A DNA stretch of 64,000 nt, taken from positions 1-64,000 of the forward strand of contig JADKFR010000003.1 in NCBI GenBank assembly GCA_016717345.1, in the 5' to 3' direction. The DNA comes from Propionibacteriaceae bacterium (GTDB lineage: Bacteria > Actinomycetota > Actinomycetes > Propionibacteriales > Propionibacteriaceae). The first letter of the stretch is position 1. Every line of letters starts with the position of its first letter. The translations under genes were made by a program, and so were the position numbers. This document shows positions 44,418 through 52,630 of the stretch, one piece after another. Under the pieces are notes generated by a model that did no database searches, was not told the DNA's origin, and saw only the letters and a list, made by a program, of their open reading frames with translations.

Positions 44418-45062
44418 ATGCATCACAATCCCGAATCGGAGTGGCCGGCCGACAGCGCCGGCAGGCACGGGCCCGGACGCGGCCCGACACGACACGGATT
44501 CGCCGGCCCTGGAGGTTTCGGGCCCGGATTCCCCTTTGGCCCGGGAGGCTTCCCGGGCCCCGGCGGGCCCGGCGGCCCCCGCGGACGCAACCGGCGGGGC
44601 CAGGTGCGCCAGTCGATTCTGGCCCTGCTGGCAGAAGAGCCCATGAACGGCTACCAGATCATGCAGTCGCTGGGTGAACGCACCCAGGGCCTGTGGAAGC
44701 CCAGCCCGGGGGCGGTCTACCCGGCCCTGAGTCAACTCGAGGACGAGGGACTCATCGAGTCCTTCGACAATGAGGGGCAGAAGGGGTTCCGGCTCACCGA
44801 AACCGGCGCCGCAGCCGCGGCAACCATCGAGACCAGCCCGTGGGAAGTCGTCAACGCGACTGTCGGCGGGCGCGACCCCGAGGCCATGCGACGGCTCTGG
44901 CAGGAGTTCGGATCGCTCGGTGGAGCGGCCAAGGAACTCATGCGCAATGCCACTCCGGATCAGATCCGGGCGGCCGCGGAGTACCTGGCCGAAGCCCGAC
45001 GCAAGATCTACGGACTGCTCGCCGGAACGACCGACCTGCCCAACGCCGACGACCTGCGCTGA
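44418..45062 (+). CDS. PadR family transcriptional regulator
   Basis: A 214-residue regulator. The first ~55 residues are His/Pro/Gly-rich (repeats of GPGG, FGPG, FPGPGG) and probably disordered. The PadR winged helix follows with RQSILALLAEEPMNGYQIMQ, then KPSPGAVYPALSQLEDEGLI and a wing ending KGFRLTETG. A helical C-terminal half for dimerisation completes it (vinculin-like PadR C-domain). The ATG at 44418 follows GAGGAG. Its ligand and targets beyond its own promoter cannot be told from the sequence, and no transporter is adjacent. It is divergent from rarA. Confidence 0.88.
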   Translation: MHHNPESEWPADSAGRHGPGRGPTRHGFAGPGGFGPGFPFGPGGFPGPGGPGGPRGRNRRGQVRQSILALLAEEPMNGYQIMQSLGERTQGLWKPSPGAVYPALSQLEDEGLIESFDNEGQKGFRLTETGAAAAATIETSPWEVVNATVGGRDPEAMRRLWQEFGSLGGAAKELMRNATPDQIRAAAEYLAEARRKIYGLLAGTTDLPNADDLR

Positions 45063-45079
45063 ACAGGGGCCCTGCCCGG

Positions 45080-45108
45080 ACAGCCCGCGACCTCAGGTCG
45101 CGGGCTGT
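45080..45108. terminator. Bidirectional terminator between padR-type gene and aspS
   Basis: A 13-bp GC-rich perfect stem, ACAGCCCGCGACC pairing with GGTCGCGGGCTGT, closes a three-base loop. The loop bases are the complement of the aspS TGA, so the aspS stop codon lies at the tip of the hairpin. No U-tract follows on either side. It separates two convergent genes. Confidence 0.75.
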
Positions 45109-46886
45109 GCCGTTCTCGTGACCGGCTTCGCGTCGACACCCGCCTCCCGGCGCTGCTTGGCGGTGATCGGCGCCGGGGCACCGGTGAGCGGGTCGAAACC
45201 GCCCCCGGTCTTGGGGAAGGCGATCACGTCACGAATGGATTCGGTCCCGGCCAGCAGCGCGGTGATGCGGTCCCAGCCGAACGCGACACCGCCGTGCGGA
45301 GGGGCACCGAAGGCGAACGCGTCCAGCAGGAAGCCGAACTGGTGCTGCGCGGTCTCGGCATCAATGCCCATCACCTTGAAGACCCGCTCCTGCACGTCGC
45401 GCCGGTGGATACGGATGGACCCTCCACCGATCTCGTTTCCGTTGCAGACCATGTCGTAGGCGTAGGCCAGCGCCGAGGCCGGGTCGGTGTCGAAAGTGTC
45501 CAGGCATTCGGGCTTCGGCGAGGTGAAGGCGTGGTGGACGGCGGTCCAGGCACCTTCCCCCACGGCCACGTCGCCGGCGGCGGTCGCCTCGGCCGTCGGC
45601 TCGAACAACGGGGCGTCCACCACCCACAGGAAGCTCCACGCGTCGGCATCGATCAGGCCCAACCGGGTGGCGATCTCCACCCGGGCTGCCCCCAACAGAG
45701 ACTGCGACGCCTTGCGAGCACCGGCCGCGAAGAAGATGCAGTCCCCCGGTGCGGCGCCCGCGCGCTCAGCCAGGATTGCCCGCTCCGACTCGGAGATGTT
45801 CTTGGCCACCGGGCCACCGAGTTCGCCGTCCGCCGAGACCGTGACATAGGCCAGCCCGCGGGCACCGCGCTGCTTTGCCCACTCCTGCCACGCGTCGAAG
45901 GTGCGTCGCGGCTGGTCGGCGCCGCCCGGCATCACCACGGCGCCCACATAGGCGGCCTGGAAGACCCGGAACGGGGTGTCGCTGAAGAATTCGGTGAGTT
46001 CGGTGAGCGGCAGGTCGAACCGGAGGTCAGGCTTGTCCGAGCCGTAGCGATCCATGGCGTCGCGGTAGCTGAGGCGCGGGAACGGCGTCGGCAGGTCGTG
46101 TCCCTTCAAGGCCCAGACCGCCTTCACGACCGCCTCACCGACCTCGATCACGTCCTCCTGGTCGACGAAGCTCATCTCGATGTCGAGTTGAGTGAACTCG
46201 GGCTGCCGATCGGCCCGGAAGTCCTCGTCCCGGTAGCAGCGCGCAATCTGGTAGTAGCGCTCCATGCCGCCCACCATCAGCAACTGCTTGAACAGCTGGG
46301 GGCTCTGCGGGAGGGCGTACCAGGAACCGGGTGCCAAGCGGGCCGGCACGACGAAGTCGCGTGCACCCTCGGGGGTGGAGTGGGTCAGGGTAGGCGTTTC
46401 GATCTCGACGAAGTCACGCCCGGCCAGCACCTCTCGAGCAGCCCGGTTCACCTCGGACCGCAGCCGCAGCGCCGCCCCCGGCGCCGGCCGGCGCAGGTCG
46501 AGGTAGCGGTATTTCAGGCGGGCCTCTTCGCCGACGCTCACCCGCTCATCGATCTGGAAAGGCAACGGCGCTGACGGGTTGAGCACCGTGAGCTCAGTGA
46601 TGGCGACCTCGATCTCGCCGGTCGGTATGTTCGGGTTGAGCGTGCCGTCCGGCCTCACCTCGACGACCCCGGTCACCGCGACGCAGTATTCGTTTCGCAA
46701 CGCGTGGGCGCCGCTGGCCGCCAGCACCTCGTCGCGGATCACGACCTGGACGAACCCCGAGGCGTCCCGTAGGTCGATGAACGCGACGCCCCCGAGGTCG
46801 CGGCGCTTGGCCACCCACCCGGCCAGGGTGACGGTGGTTCCGGCGTCACGGGCACGCAACGCACCGGCGTCATGGGTTCGAATCAC
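45093..46886 (-). CDS. aspS: Aspartyl-tRNA synthetase (probably non-discriminating type unresolved)
   Basis: A 597-residue class IIb synthetase. The anticodon-binding OB domain begins VIRTHDAGALRARDAG with GWVAKRRDLGGVAFIDLRD. Motif 2 is YRDEDFRADRQPEFTQLDIE. The bacterial insertion domain is in the middle, and motif 3 is FGWDRITALLAG near the C-terminus. A GTG start at 46886 with GGAAGGAAG is chosen; upstream frame lies beyond the ribosome site. Whether it also charges tRNA-Asn cannot be judged. It follows hisS by 35 bases. Confidence 0.95.
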   Translation of the reverse strand: MIRTHDAGALRARDAGTTVTLAGWVAKRRDLGGVAFIDLRDASGFVQVVIRDEVLAASGAHALRNEYCVAVTGVVEVRPDGTLNPNIPTGEIEVAITELTVLNPSAPLPFQIDERVSVGEEARLKYRYLDLRRPAPGAALRLRSEVNRAAREVLAGRDFVEIETPTLTHSTPEGARDFVVPARLAPGSWYALPQSPQLFKQLLMVGGMERYYQIARCYRDEDFRADRQPEFTQLDIEMSFVDQEDVIEVGEAVVKAVWALKGHDLPTPFPRLSYRDAMDRYGSDKPDLRFDLPLTELTEFFSDTPFRVFQAAYVGAVVMPGGADQPRRTFDAWQEWAKQRGARGLAYVTVSADGELGGPVAKNISESERAILAERAGAAPGDCIFFAAGARKASQSLLGAARVEIATRLGLIDADAWSFLWVVDAPLFEPTAEATAAGDVAVGEGAWTAVHHAFTSPKPECLDTFDTDPASALAYAYDMVCNGNEIGGGSIRIHRRDVQERVFKVMGIDAETAQHQFGFLLDAFAFGAPPHGGVAFGWDRITALLAGTESIRDVIAFPKTGGGFDPLTGAPAPITAKQRREAGVDAKPVTRTAQPAT

Positions 46887-46921
46887 GGTCTTCCTTCCGA
46901 ATGGGGCCCCGACCGGGACCC

Positions 46922-48250
46922 TCAGGCCAGCGACGATCTTACGACGCACGGACGCAGGTCCGCCTCCGGGGGAAGCCAGCTGGCCGGGTCCGCCGCCACC
47001 TGGGCGCCGGAGCGGATGTCCTTGACCTCACCGGTGGCGAACCAGACGAACGGGATGCCCCGCCGATCGGCGTAGCGGATCTGCTTGCCGAACCTGTCGG
47101 CGCTGGGGGCGACTTCGGTCGAGATCCCCCTGGCCCTGAGCTGGGCGGCGGTCGCCATGGCCTCGAATCGCATCTCTTCATTGTCGAGGGCGACCAACAC
47201 GCAGGTGGGTACCGGTCGGGAGGCCGCCAGCGTCCCCTTACCGATGAGCGGGACCAGAATCCGGCTGACCCCGATGGAGAGGCCGACGCCTGGATAGGTG
47301 GTCCGCCCGTCACTGGCCAGCGAGTCGTACCGTCCTCCCGAGGAGATGGAACCAAGCGACTCGAAGCCCAGCATCGAGGTCTCGTAGACGGTGCCGGTGT
47401 AGTAGTCGAGGCCGCGGGCGATCTTGAGGTCGGCCACCAGGCGACCCGGCACCAGAGCGGCCGCGGTGCGCACCACCTGCGCCAAGGAAGCCAGGCCTGC
47501 CTCCAACAACGGGTGCTCCACCCCGAGGGCCTGGACCCGCTCGACGAAGCTTTCGTCCTCGCTGCGGATCGTCGCCAGGTCGAGGCAGAGTTGGGCGGCT
47601 GCGGGGCTCAGGCCGATCCCGCGCAACAGTTCCGCGACCGCGGCCGGGCCGATCTTGTCGAGCTTGTCCACCCGCTGCAGCACAGCCATCGGATCCTCGG
47701 CGCCGAGCCCGAGGTAGAAGCCCTCCGACAACTGCCGGTTGTTGACGCTCATCTGGACCGGCGGCACGCGGAAGTCCCGGTGCAACTTCTCCAGGGCTTC
47801 AAGGGTGACCAGGGGTAACTCGACATCGTGGTGGGCCGCCAGCGCGTCCTGCCCCACGATGTCGATGTCAGCCTGCAGGAACTCGCGGTACCGGCCCTCC
47901 TGCGGACGCTCGCCGCGCCACGCCTTCTGGATCTGGTAACGCCGGAACGGGAAGACCAGTCGCCCGGCGTTCTCCAGCACGTACCGGGCGAAGGGCACCG
48001 TGAGGTCGAAGTGCAGGCCCAACTCGTCCGCGGCGTGGGGTTCGGCGTGCAACCGGCGGACGACGTAGACCTCCTTGTCGATCTCACCCTTGCGGGTCAG
48101 CGACTCCATGGTTTCCACAGCCCTGGTCTCGATGGACGCGAAGCCGTGCAACTCGAAGGTGTCGGCGAGGCTGGCCAGGACACGTTGCTCGACGATCCTC
48201 CCGGAGGGGAGGAACTCGGGGAACCCGGACAGGGGCGTGGGTCGTGGCAT
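46922..48250 (-). CDS. hisS: Histidyl-tRNA synthetase
   Basis: A 442-residue class IIa synthetase. Motif 1 region is LPSGRIVEQRVLASLADTFE. FDLTVPFARYVLEN, then RRYQIQKAWRGERPQEGRYR (motif 2) and KIARGLDYYTGTVYE, the histidine-binding block, are conserved. An anticodon-binding domain closes the protein. Its ATG overlaps the stop of the MBL hydrolase gene (TGATG). The MBL-hisS-aspS order matches other actinobacteria. Confidence 0.95.
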   Translation of the reverse strand: MPRPTPLSGFPEFLPSGRIVEQRVLASLADTFELHGFASIETRAVETMESLTRKGEIDKEVYVVRRLHAEPHAADELGLHFDLTVPFARYVLENAGRLVFPFRRYQIQKAWRGERPQEGRYREFLQADIDIVGQDALAAHHDVELPLVTLEALEKLHRDFRVPPVQMSVNNRQLSEGFYLGLGAEDPMAVLQRVDKLDKIGPAAVAELLRGIGLSPAAAQLCLDLATIRSEDESFVERVQALGVEHPLLEAGLASLAQVVRTAAALVPGRLVADLKIARGLDYYTGTVYETSMLGFESLGSISSGGRYDSLASDGRTTYPGVGLSIGVSRILVPLIGKGTLAASRPVPTCVLVALDNEEMRFEAMATAAQLRARGISTEVAPSADRFGKQIRYADRRGIPFVWFATGEVKDIRSGAQVAADPASWLPPEADLRPCVVRSSLA

Positions 48251-48948
48251 CAGATCCTCGGTGCGTTCAGGAAGGCGGGCTGCAGGTACGGGTTGGTCGC
48301 GCGTTCGCGGGCCATCAGGGTCTGGGGGCCATGCCCGGGCAGGACGACGGCGGTCTCCGGCAGGCTCAGCACCGGTCCGGCCAGGGTCTGCCGCATCACG
48401 TCGGAATCGCCGCCGGGCAGGTCGGTGCGTCCGATGGAGCCGGCGAAGAGGACGTCACCGGCGAACACCACGTCGGTGATGGTGTCATGGCCCGGGTACG
48501 GCGTTCGCAGCAGGACGCACCCGGCGGTGTGCCCCGGGGCATGGATGACCCGGAACTCCAGTCCCGCCAGGTTCAGGGTGTCCCCGTCGGCGAAGAACTC
48601 CAGCAGTCGGGGTTCCACGAAAGCCGCCGGGAACAACTCCGCGACCAACGCGCGACTCTCCGAGCCGAGTCCCGCGGCCGGGTCGGTCAACAAGTGCCGG
48701 TCGGCCCGATGCATCCACAGCGGGACGCCGTAGCCGTCGGCCAGTTCGGTGGCGGAGGCGATGTGGTCGATGTGACCATGCGTGGCCAGGACCGCAACCG
48801 GGCGCAGGTCATGTTCGGCGACCAGGGAGCGGACACCCGCCGCGGCCTCGACGCCGGCGTCCACGATCACGCAGTCGGATCCCGCGGCGACTCCCGCGAG
48901 GTAGCAGTTGGCCTGCCAGGGGCCGGCGGGAAAGGAGGCAAGGAACAC
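48250..48948 (-). CDS. MBL-fold metallo-hydrolase (glyoxalase II-like)
   Basis: A 232-residue metallo-beta-lactamase fold protein. The metal site THGHIDHI (HxHxDH), the later APGHTAGCVLL histidine, the FAGDVLFAGSIGRTDLPGG Asp and VLPGHGPQT final His are all present. The fold matches the small glyoxalase II-like hydrolases adjacent to hisS in actinobacteria. Substrate is unknown. GTG 48948 is preferred because a -10 box ends seven bases before it; an in-frame GTG at 48957 would add three residues. Confidence 0.85.
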   Translation of the reverse strand: MFLASFPAGPWQANCYLAGVAAGSDCVIVDAGVEAAAGVRSLVAEHDLRPVAVLATHGHIDHIASATELADGYGVPLWMHRADRHLLTDPAAGLGSESRALVAELFPAAFVEPRLLEFFADGDTLNLAGLEFRVIHAPGHTAGCVLLRTPYPGHDTITDVVFAGDVLFAGSIGRTDLPGGDSDVMRQTLAGPVLSLPETAVVLPGHGPQTLMARERATNPYLQPAFLNAPRI

Positions 48949-48955
48949 GCCTGTC

Positions 48956-48961
48956 ACCCTA
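48956..48961 (-). promoter_or_regulatory. Leaderless -10 box of the MBL-hisS-aspS unit
   Basis: On the minus strand TAGGGT (TANNNT) is followed by seven bases and then GTG at 48948. This points to leaderless transcription and to that GTG as the start codon. Confidence 0.45.
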
Positions 48962-48986
48962 CCGCCCGCGAATCGGGGGGACCGCG

Positions 48987-49017
48987 TTGTCACTTCTCGC
49001 CGAGGATCGGGCAAGAT
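48987..49017 (+). promoter_or_regulatory. Leaderless promoter of the DUF349 gene
   Basis: TTGTCA at 48987-48992 and CAAGAT at 49012-49017 are separated by 19 bases. Seven bases follow to the ATG at 49025. The -10 is weak at its first base, but the spacing fits a leaderless transcript. Confidence 0.4.
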
Positions 49018-49024
49018 GTCCCCT

Positions 49025-50269
49025 ATGAACGAGACCGCAGGTCCGGCGAGTTTCGGTCGCGTCGATCCCGACGGCACGGTTTTCGTGCGAACGGGTGACG
49101 GCGAACGAAGCGTCGGTCAGATTCCGGATGTCGACCCCACTGAGGCGCTGGCCTTCTACGTCAGGCGTTATGAGGCCCTCGATGTCGAGGTGCGCCTCTT
49201 GGAGACCCGGGTGAAATCCGGTGCGCTGTCGCCCGACGATGCGCGGGCGAGCGTCAAGGGCGTTCGGGAGAACGTGCTGCGCGCCAACGCCGTGGGCGAC
49301 TTGGAGGCGTTGGTGTCCCGCCTCGACGCGCTGGCCCCGGTGCTGAGCGAACAGTCTGAGGCTCGCAAGGCCGAGCGGGCGCGTCAGAACGAAGAGACCA
49401 AGGCCGTCAAGGAGCGCATGGTCGCCGAGGCCGAGACCCTGGCGTTGGGCGACGACTGGCGCGGTGGGGTGAACCGCTTCCGCAGCCTGCTGGATGAGTG
49501 GAAGGCGCTCCCCCGGGTCGACCGCGCGGCCGACGACGCCCTGTGGCACCGATTCTCCACGGCGCGCACCACCTACACCCGGCGCCGGAAGTCTCAATTC
49601 GCCGAGCAGGCGGCCCGGCGCGACGAGGCGAAACGCGCCAAGGAGAAGATCATCGCTGAGGCTCGCGGCCTGGCGAGTTCCAGCGATTGGGGACCCACCG
49701 CCGGGGCCTTCCGCGACCTGATGGCGCGGTGGAAGGCCGCCGGCCCCGCGCCGCGGGACGTCGATGATGCCCTGTGGACCGAGTTCCGAGCGATCCAGGA
49801 TGAGTTCTTCAACGCCCGGCAGTCCGTGCTCTCGGAACAGGATTCGGAGTTCCGCGGTAATCAGGAGGCCAAGGAGGCACTGCTCAGCGCCGCCGAGGCG
49901 ACCATCCTTCCGGTGGGCGACCTCGCGGAGGCGAAGGCGGCCTTCCGCAGCTTCCTTGAGAAGTTCACTGCGATCGGCAAGGTCCCCCGCGAGCAGATCC
50001 GATCTCTCGACGCTCGGGTGAAGGCGCTGGAGACCGCCGTACGCAAGGCTGAAGAGGACGAGTGGCGGCGCACCGATCCGGAAGCCCGGGCGCGGGCCGA
50101 AGAGACGGTGGCCATGCTGAGTGCCGAAATCGACAAGCTCAGCGAGAAGATCGCCAAGGCCGAAGCCAGGGGCGACAGGTCCGCTGCCGCCAAGGCCCGG
50201 GATTCCTCCGCCACCTACCAGACCTGGCTCGACCAGGCGAAGGCGACGCTGGCCGACTTCAACCGCTGA
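49025..50269 (+). CDS. DUF349 domain protein, long coiled-coil
   Basis: A 414-residue, highly charged, almost entirely helical protein. After a ~55-residue N-terminal part (GRVDPDGTVFVRTGDGERSV), it contains repeated DUF349 units. Each has a W-x-x-L/W-K-x-x-P pattern: FRSLLDEWKALPRVDRAADD, FRDLMARWKAAGPAPRDVDD, and a third at FRSFLEKFTAIGKVPREQ. A final coiled coil ends it. No enzyme motif or membrane segment is present. It lies convergent to rel, where mycobacteria carry ppiB. The family has no firmly established function in actinobacteria. Confidence 0.8.
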   Translation: MNETAGPASFGRVDPDGTVFVRTGDGERSVGQIPDVDPTEALAFYVRRYEALDVEVRLLETRVKSGALSPDDARASVKGVRENVLRANAVGDLEALVSRLDALAPVLSEQSEARKAERARQNEETKAVKERMVAEAETLALGDDWRGGVNRFRSLLDEWKALPRVDRAADDALWHRFSTARTTYTRRRKSQFAEQAARRDEAKRAKEKIIAEARGLASSSDWGPTAGAFRDLMARWKAAGPAPRDVDDALWTEFRAIQDEFFNARQSVLSEQDSEFRGNQEAKEALLSAAEATILPVGDLAEAKAAFRSFLEKFTAIGKVPREQIRSLDARVKALETAVRKAEEDEWRRTDPEARARAEETVAMLSAEIDKLSEKIAKAEARGDRSAAAKARDSSATYQTWLDQAKATLADFNR

Positions 50270-50294
50270 CGGGCCGGGCCATGAGGCCCGTCAG
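50266..50294. terminator. Bidirectional terminator between DUF349 gene and rel
   Basis: A perfect 10-bp stem, CTGACGGGCC (50266-50275) with GGCCCGTCAG (50285-50294), encloses a nine-base loop. Both arms contain stop codons, the TGA of the DUF349 gene in the left arm and that of rel in the right arm. There is no U-tract. Confidence 0.7.
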
Positions 50295-52597
50295 TGCTGC
50301 AACCGGTAGACGTCGTAGACCCCCGGCACCTTCCGGATCGCCCCGATGAGGTGGTCCAGATGCTTGGGGTCGGTCGTCTCGAAGGTCAGCCGGAACCGGA
50401 ACGTGTGTTCCTTCGTGGTGTTCATGGTCGCCGACAGGATCGAAATGTGGTGATCGCTCATCACGCGAGTGACCTCCGACAGCACCCCGGTGCGGTCGAG
50501 CCCTTCCACGTGCAGAGCCATCAGGAACGAACTGGCAGCCGTCGGCGCCCAGGACACGTCCACCAGGCGCTCCGGCTGGCCGGTGAGATCCTGCGCGTTC
50601 GTGCAGTCGACCCGGTGGACCGACACCCCGTTCTCGCGGGTGACGAAGCCGAGGATGGCATCGCCGGGGACGGGCATGCAGCAGCGCGCCAGCTTCACCC
50701 AGACATTCGGGTCCCCTTGGACGACGACACCGACCTCATTCCCACTGTGGCGATTTCGCCGTCGGTGCCCGATGACGGGGTCGTCCTCGGTGCCAAGTTC
50801 GGCGACCACCTCGGCTCCACCCTCGGAGGCGATCAGCCGCTGCACGACGGCCTGCGCCCCGATGGTGCCTTCGCCGATCGCGGCGTAGAGGCTGTTCACG
50901 TCCGCAACGCGGAAGTACTGGGTCAGACCCGTCATGTGCTCGACGGTCAGGAGGCGATGCAGGGGCAGCCCCGCCCGCCGGACCTGCTTGGTGAGGGCCT
51001 CCTTGCCCGCCTCCACCGACTCCTCCCGGCGCTCGCGCAGGAAGTAATGGCGGATCTTGCCGCGGGCTCGCGGGCTCTGGACGAAGCCGAGCCAGTCCCG
51101 GCTCGGGCCGGCGTTCGCAGCCTTAGAGGTCAGGATGTCCACGACGTCGCCGCTCGACAGCGCTGATTCCAGGGGAACCAGGCGTCCGTTCACGCGGGCA
51201 CCGATGCAGCGGTGCCCGACTTCGGTGTGGACGGCGTAGGCGAAGTCGACCGGGGTGGCGCCCTGCGGAAGGTTGATGACATCGCCCTTGGGCGTGAAGG
51301 CGAAGACCTCGTCGGTGGCGATCTCGAAACGGAGGGTGTCGAGGAACTCGGTGGGATCCTCGGTCTCCTTCTGCCACTGGCTGATCTGCTGGACCCAGTT
51401 CAGCTCGGTCCCATCAGCCTTGCCCTCCTTGTACTTCCAGTGCGCCGCGACACCGTACTCGGCCTGCCGGTGCATCTCGTGGGTGCGGATCTGAAGCTCC
51501 ACGGCCTTGCCACCCGGGCCGAGCACCGTGGTGTGCAGCGACTGGTAGAGGTTGAACTTCGGCATCGCGATGTAATCCTTGAACCGCCCCGGCAGCGGCG
51601 ACCAGCGGGCGTGCATGATGCCCAGGGCCGCGTAGCACTCCCGCTGGCTGTCGACCAGGATGCGCAGTCCCACCAGGTCGTAGATGTCGGCGAAGTCCCG
51701 GCCCCGGACCACCATCTTCTGGTAGATCGAGTAGTAGTGCTTGGGACGCCCGTAGACCGTCGCCTTGATGCCCGCCTCGGCCAGGTCGGCGCGCACCTGC
51801 TCGGTGACCATCCTCAGGTATTCCTCGCGCAACGGGGCCCGCGCCGCCACCAGCTTGACGATCTCGTCATAGATCTTCGGCTCCATGGTCGAGAACGAGA
51901 GGTCCTCCAACTCCCACTTGATGGCATTCATGCCGAGCCGGTGGGCCAGGGGGGCGAAGATCTCGAGGGTGTCGCGGGCGATCGCGAGCTGCTTGTCCTG
52001 GCGCAGGTAGCCGATCGTCCTCATGTTGTGGAGCCGGTCGGCCAGCTTGATCACCAGGACCCGGATGTCCTTGCTCATGGCCAGCACCATCTTGCGAATG
52101 GTTTCTGCCTTGGCTGATTCCCCGTACGCGATCTTGTCCAGCTTGGTGACCCCATCGACCATGGCGGCGATCTCGGCCCCGAAGTCGACGGTGAGTTGCT
52201 CGACGGTGTAGGAGGTGTCCTCGACGGTGTCGTGGAGGAGGGCGGCGCACAAGGTGGACTCGCTCATCCCGAGCTCTGCGAGAATCGTCGCCACGGCCAG
52301 CGGGTGGGTGATGTAGGCGTCACCGCTCTTGCGCAGTTGACCGGTGTGGTAGTGCTCCGCGGTGCGGTAGGCCCGTTCGATCAGCGCGACGTCCGCCTTG
52401 GGGTGGTGGGCCCGAAGCACCCGCAACAGGGGGTCGAGGACCACCGTCTGGGGCGCCTTCTGGGCCCCGAGCCGGGACAACATCTGGCGCATCCGCATCC
52501 GGGGCTGGTCTGCCGGCTGCCCCCGGGCGTAGTCCGCACGAGGCTCTCCGGGCAGCCCGTCGGATGCCCCGTAGGGCCCATGGACTCCCTGTGTCAC
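50291..52597 (-). CDS. rel: Bifunctional (p)ppGpp synthetase/hydrolase Rel
   Basis: A 768-residue long RSH protein controlling the stringent response. The HD hydrolase domain has ITHPLAVATILAELG and LLHDTVEDT near residues 97-128. The synthetase domain has the RGRDFADIYDLVGLRILVDS and YQSLHTTVLGPGG motifs. TGS (FAFTPKGDVINLPQGATPVDF), zinc-finger/helical and ACT domains (FRLTFETTDPKHLDHL) follow. Both catalytic halves look intact. The GTG start has GGGAGG upstream. It is in the conserved secD-secF-apt-rel block, here with a potassium channel gene inserted before it. Confidence 0.96.
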   Translation of the reverse strand: MTQGVHGPYGASDGLPGEPRADYARGQPADQPRMRMRQMLSRLGAQKAPQTVVLDPLLRVLRAHHPKADVALIERAYRTAEHYHTGQLRKSGDAYITHPLAVATILAELGMSESTLCAALLHDTVEDTSYTVEQLTVDFGAEIAAMVDGVTKLDKIAYGESAKAETIRKMVLAMSKDIRVLVIKLADRLHNMRTIGYLRQDKQLAIARDTLEIFAPLAHRLGMNAIKWELEDLSFSTMEPKIYDEIVKLVAARAPLREEYLRMVTEQVRADLAEAGIKATVYGRPKHYYSIYQKMVVRGRDFADIYDLVGLRILVDSQRECYAALGIMHARWSPLPGRFKDYIAMPKFNLYQSLHTTVLGPGGKAVELQIRTHEMHRQAEYGVAAHWKYKEGKADGTELNWVQQISQWQKETEDPTEFLDTLRFEIATDEVFAFTPKGDVINLPQGATPVDFAYAVHTEVGHRCIGARVNGRLVPLESALSSGDVVDILTSKAANAGPSRDWLGFVQSPRARGKIRHYFLRERREESVEAGKEALTKQVRRAGLPLHRLLTVEHMTGLTQYFRVADVNSLYAAIGEGTIGAQAVVQRLIASEGGAEVVAELGTEDDPVIGHRRRNRHSGNEVGVVVQGDPNVWVKLARCCMPVPGDAILGFVTRENGVSVHRVDCTNAQDLTGQPERLVDVSWAPTAASSFLMALHVEGLDRTGVLSEVTRVMSDHHISILSATMNTTKEHTFRFRLTFETTDPKHLDHLIGAIRKVPGVYDVYRLQH

Positions 52598-52630
52598 GTT
52601 CGCCTCCCAACCGGTGCGGCTCAGTCTAGA

